Shown: positions 63,055 to 64,000 of the stretch, piece after piece | Position numbering within the stretch: position 1 is the stretch's first letter | Layout: each line of letters starts with the position of its first letter | Assembly: GCF_011290365.1 (NCBI RefSeq) | Contig: NZ_CP049786.1 | Location: 1,798,001-1,862,000 of the forward strand | Direction: 5' to 3' | Length of the DNA: 64,000 nucleotides | Origin: Leclercia sp. 29361 | GTDB taxonomy: Bacteria > Pseudomonadota > Gammaproteobacteria > Enterobacterales > Enterobacteriaceae | Position numbers and translations under genes: made by a program | Notes under the pieces: model-generated | Told to the model about the DNA's origin: nothing | Database searches by the model: none | What the model saw: only the letters and a program-made list of their open reading frames with translations

Positions 63055-64000
<946 letters not shown>

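Overview
The window is chromosomal DNA from a motile enterobacterium of the Enterobacter/Leclercia/Lelliottia type. From about 24.25 kb to the right end the gene order is that of the E. coli 'yce-flg-rne-fab' region: mdtG, lpxL, trhO, yceI, yceJ, yceO, solA, bssS, dinI, pyrC, yceB, mdtH, rimJ, yceH, mviM, murJ, flgN-M-A, flgB-L, rne, rluC, yceF, yceD, rpmF, plsX, fabH-D-G, acpP, fabF. Proteins align almost residue for residue with remembered E. coli sequences. Genus is an inference; a complete flg cluster argues against Klebsiella. Two local differences from E. coli K-12 are the absence of grxB between yceB and mdtH, and an MFS/LysR pair between flgL and rne.

Positions 1 to about 24.1 kb are accessory and layered. 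The oldest layer is an AT-rich prophage remnant (1-6496, 8846-10330, 22787-~24080). It carries small secreted or lipoprotein genes, lambda-type terminase genes, two small head/tail-type genes and a lysis block (small membrane proteins, GH24 endolysin, holin-like protein). It is marked by a very high density of the ScaI-type palindrome AGTACT, often extended to CAGTACTG: about 37 copies by hand count in about 9.3 kb, against one in the 12.5 kb island nested in it and about five in 40 kb of core genome. Adjacent IS630- and IS3-family elements (6.5-8.84 kb) cut the large terminase gene. The portal and capsid genes expected there are missing.

The second layer is a 12.5 kb island at about 10331-22786, bounded by short inverted repeats. 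It lies inside what looks like a bidirectional terminator between two convergent phage lysis genes. Its right end carries a three-gene recombinase operon that I recognise as gamma-mobile-trio (gmtY-gmtZ-gmtX). Its cargo is a five-gene operon: a GHKL-type ATPase with an N-terminal HTH, a STAS-like/winged-helix protein, a protein with tandem ubiquitin-like domains and a C-terminal E2-like domain, a JAB-peptidase/E1 (ThiF) fusion, and a DUF6527 protein. This is a bacterial ubiquitin-like conjugation system and a strong antiphage-defence candidate, here behind an unusual ATPase/STAS pair. Next come a 300-base structured region without genes and a HipB-like regulator whose 3' end is broken by an IS911-like element with a 3-bp target duplication.

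The core half holds four functional blocks: envelope and stress genes (24.2-38.7 kb); rod, hook and hook-junction flagellar genes with two consensus sigma-28 promoters (38.7-50.3 kb); RNA processing (rne, rluC); and the yceD-rpmF-plsX-fab fatty-acid operon, which runs off the right edge inside fabF. No rRNA, tRNA or CRISPR array was seen.
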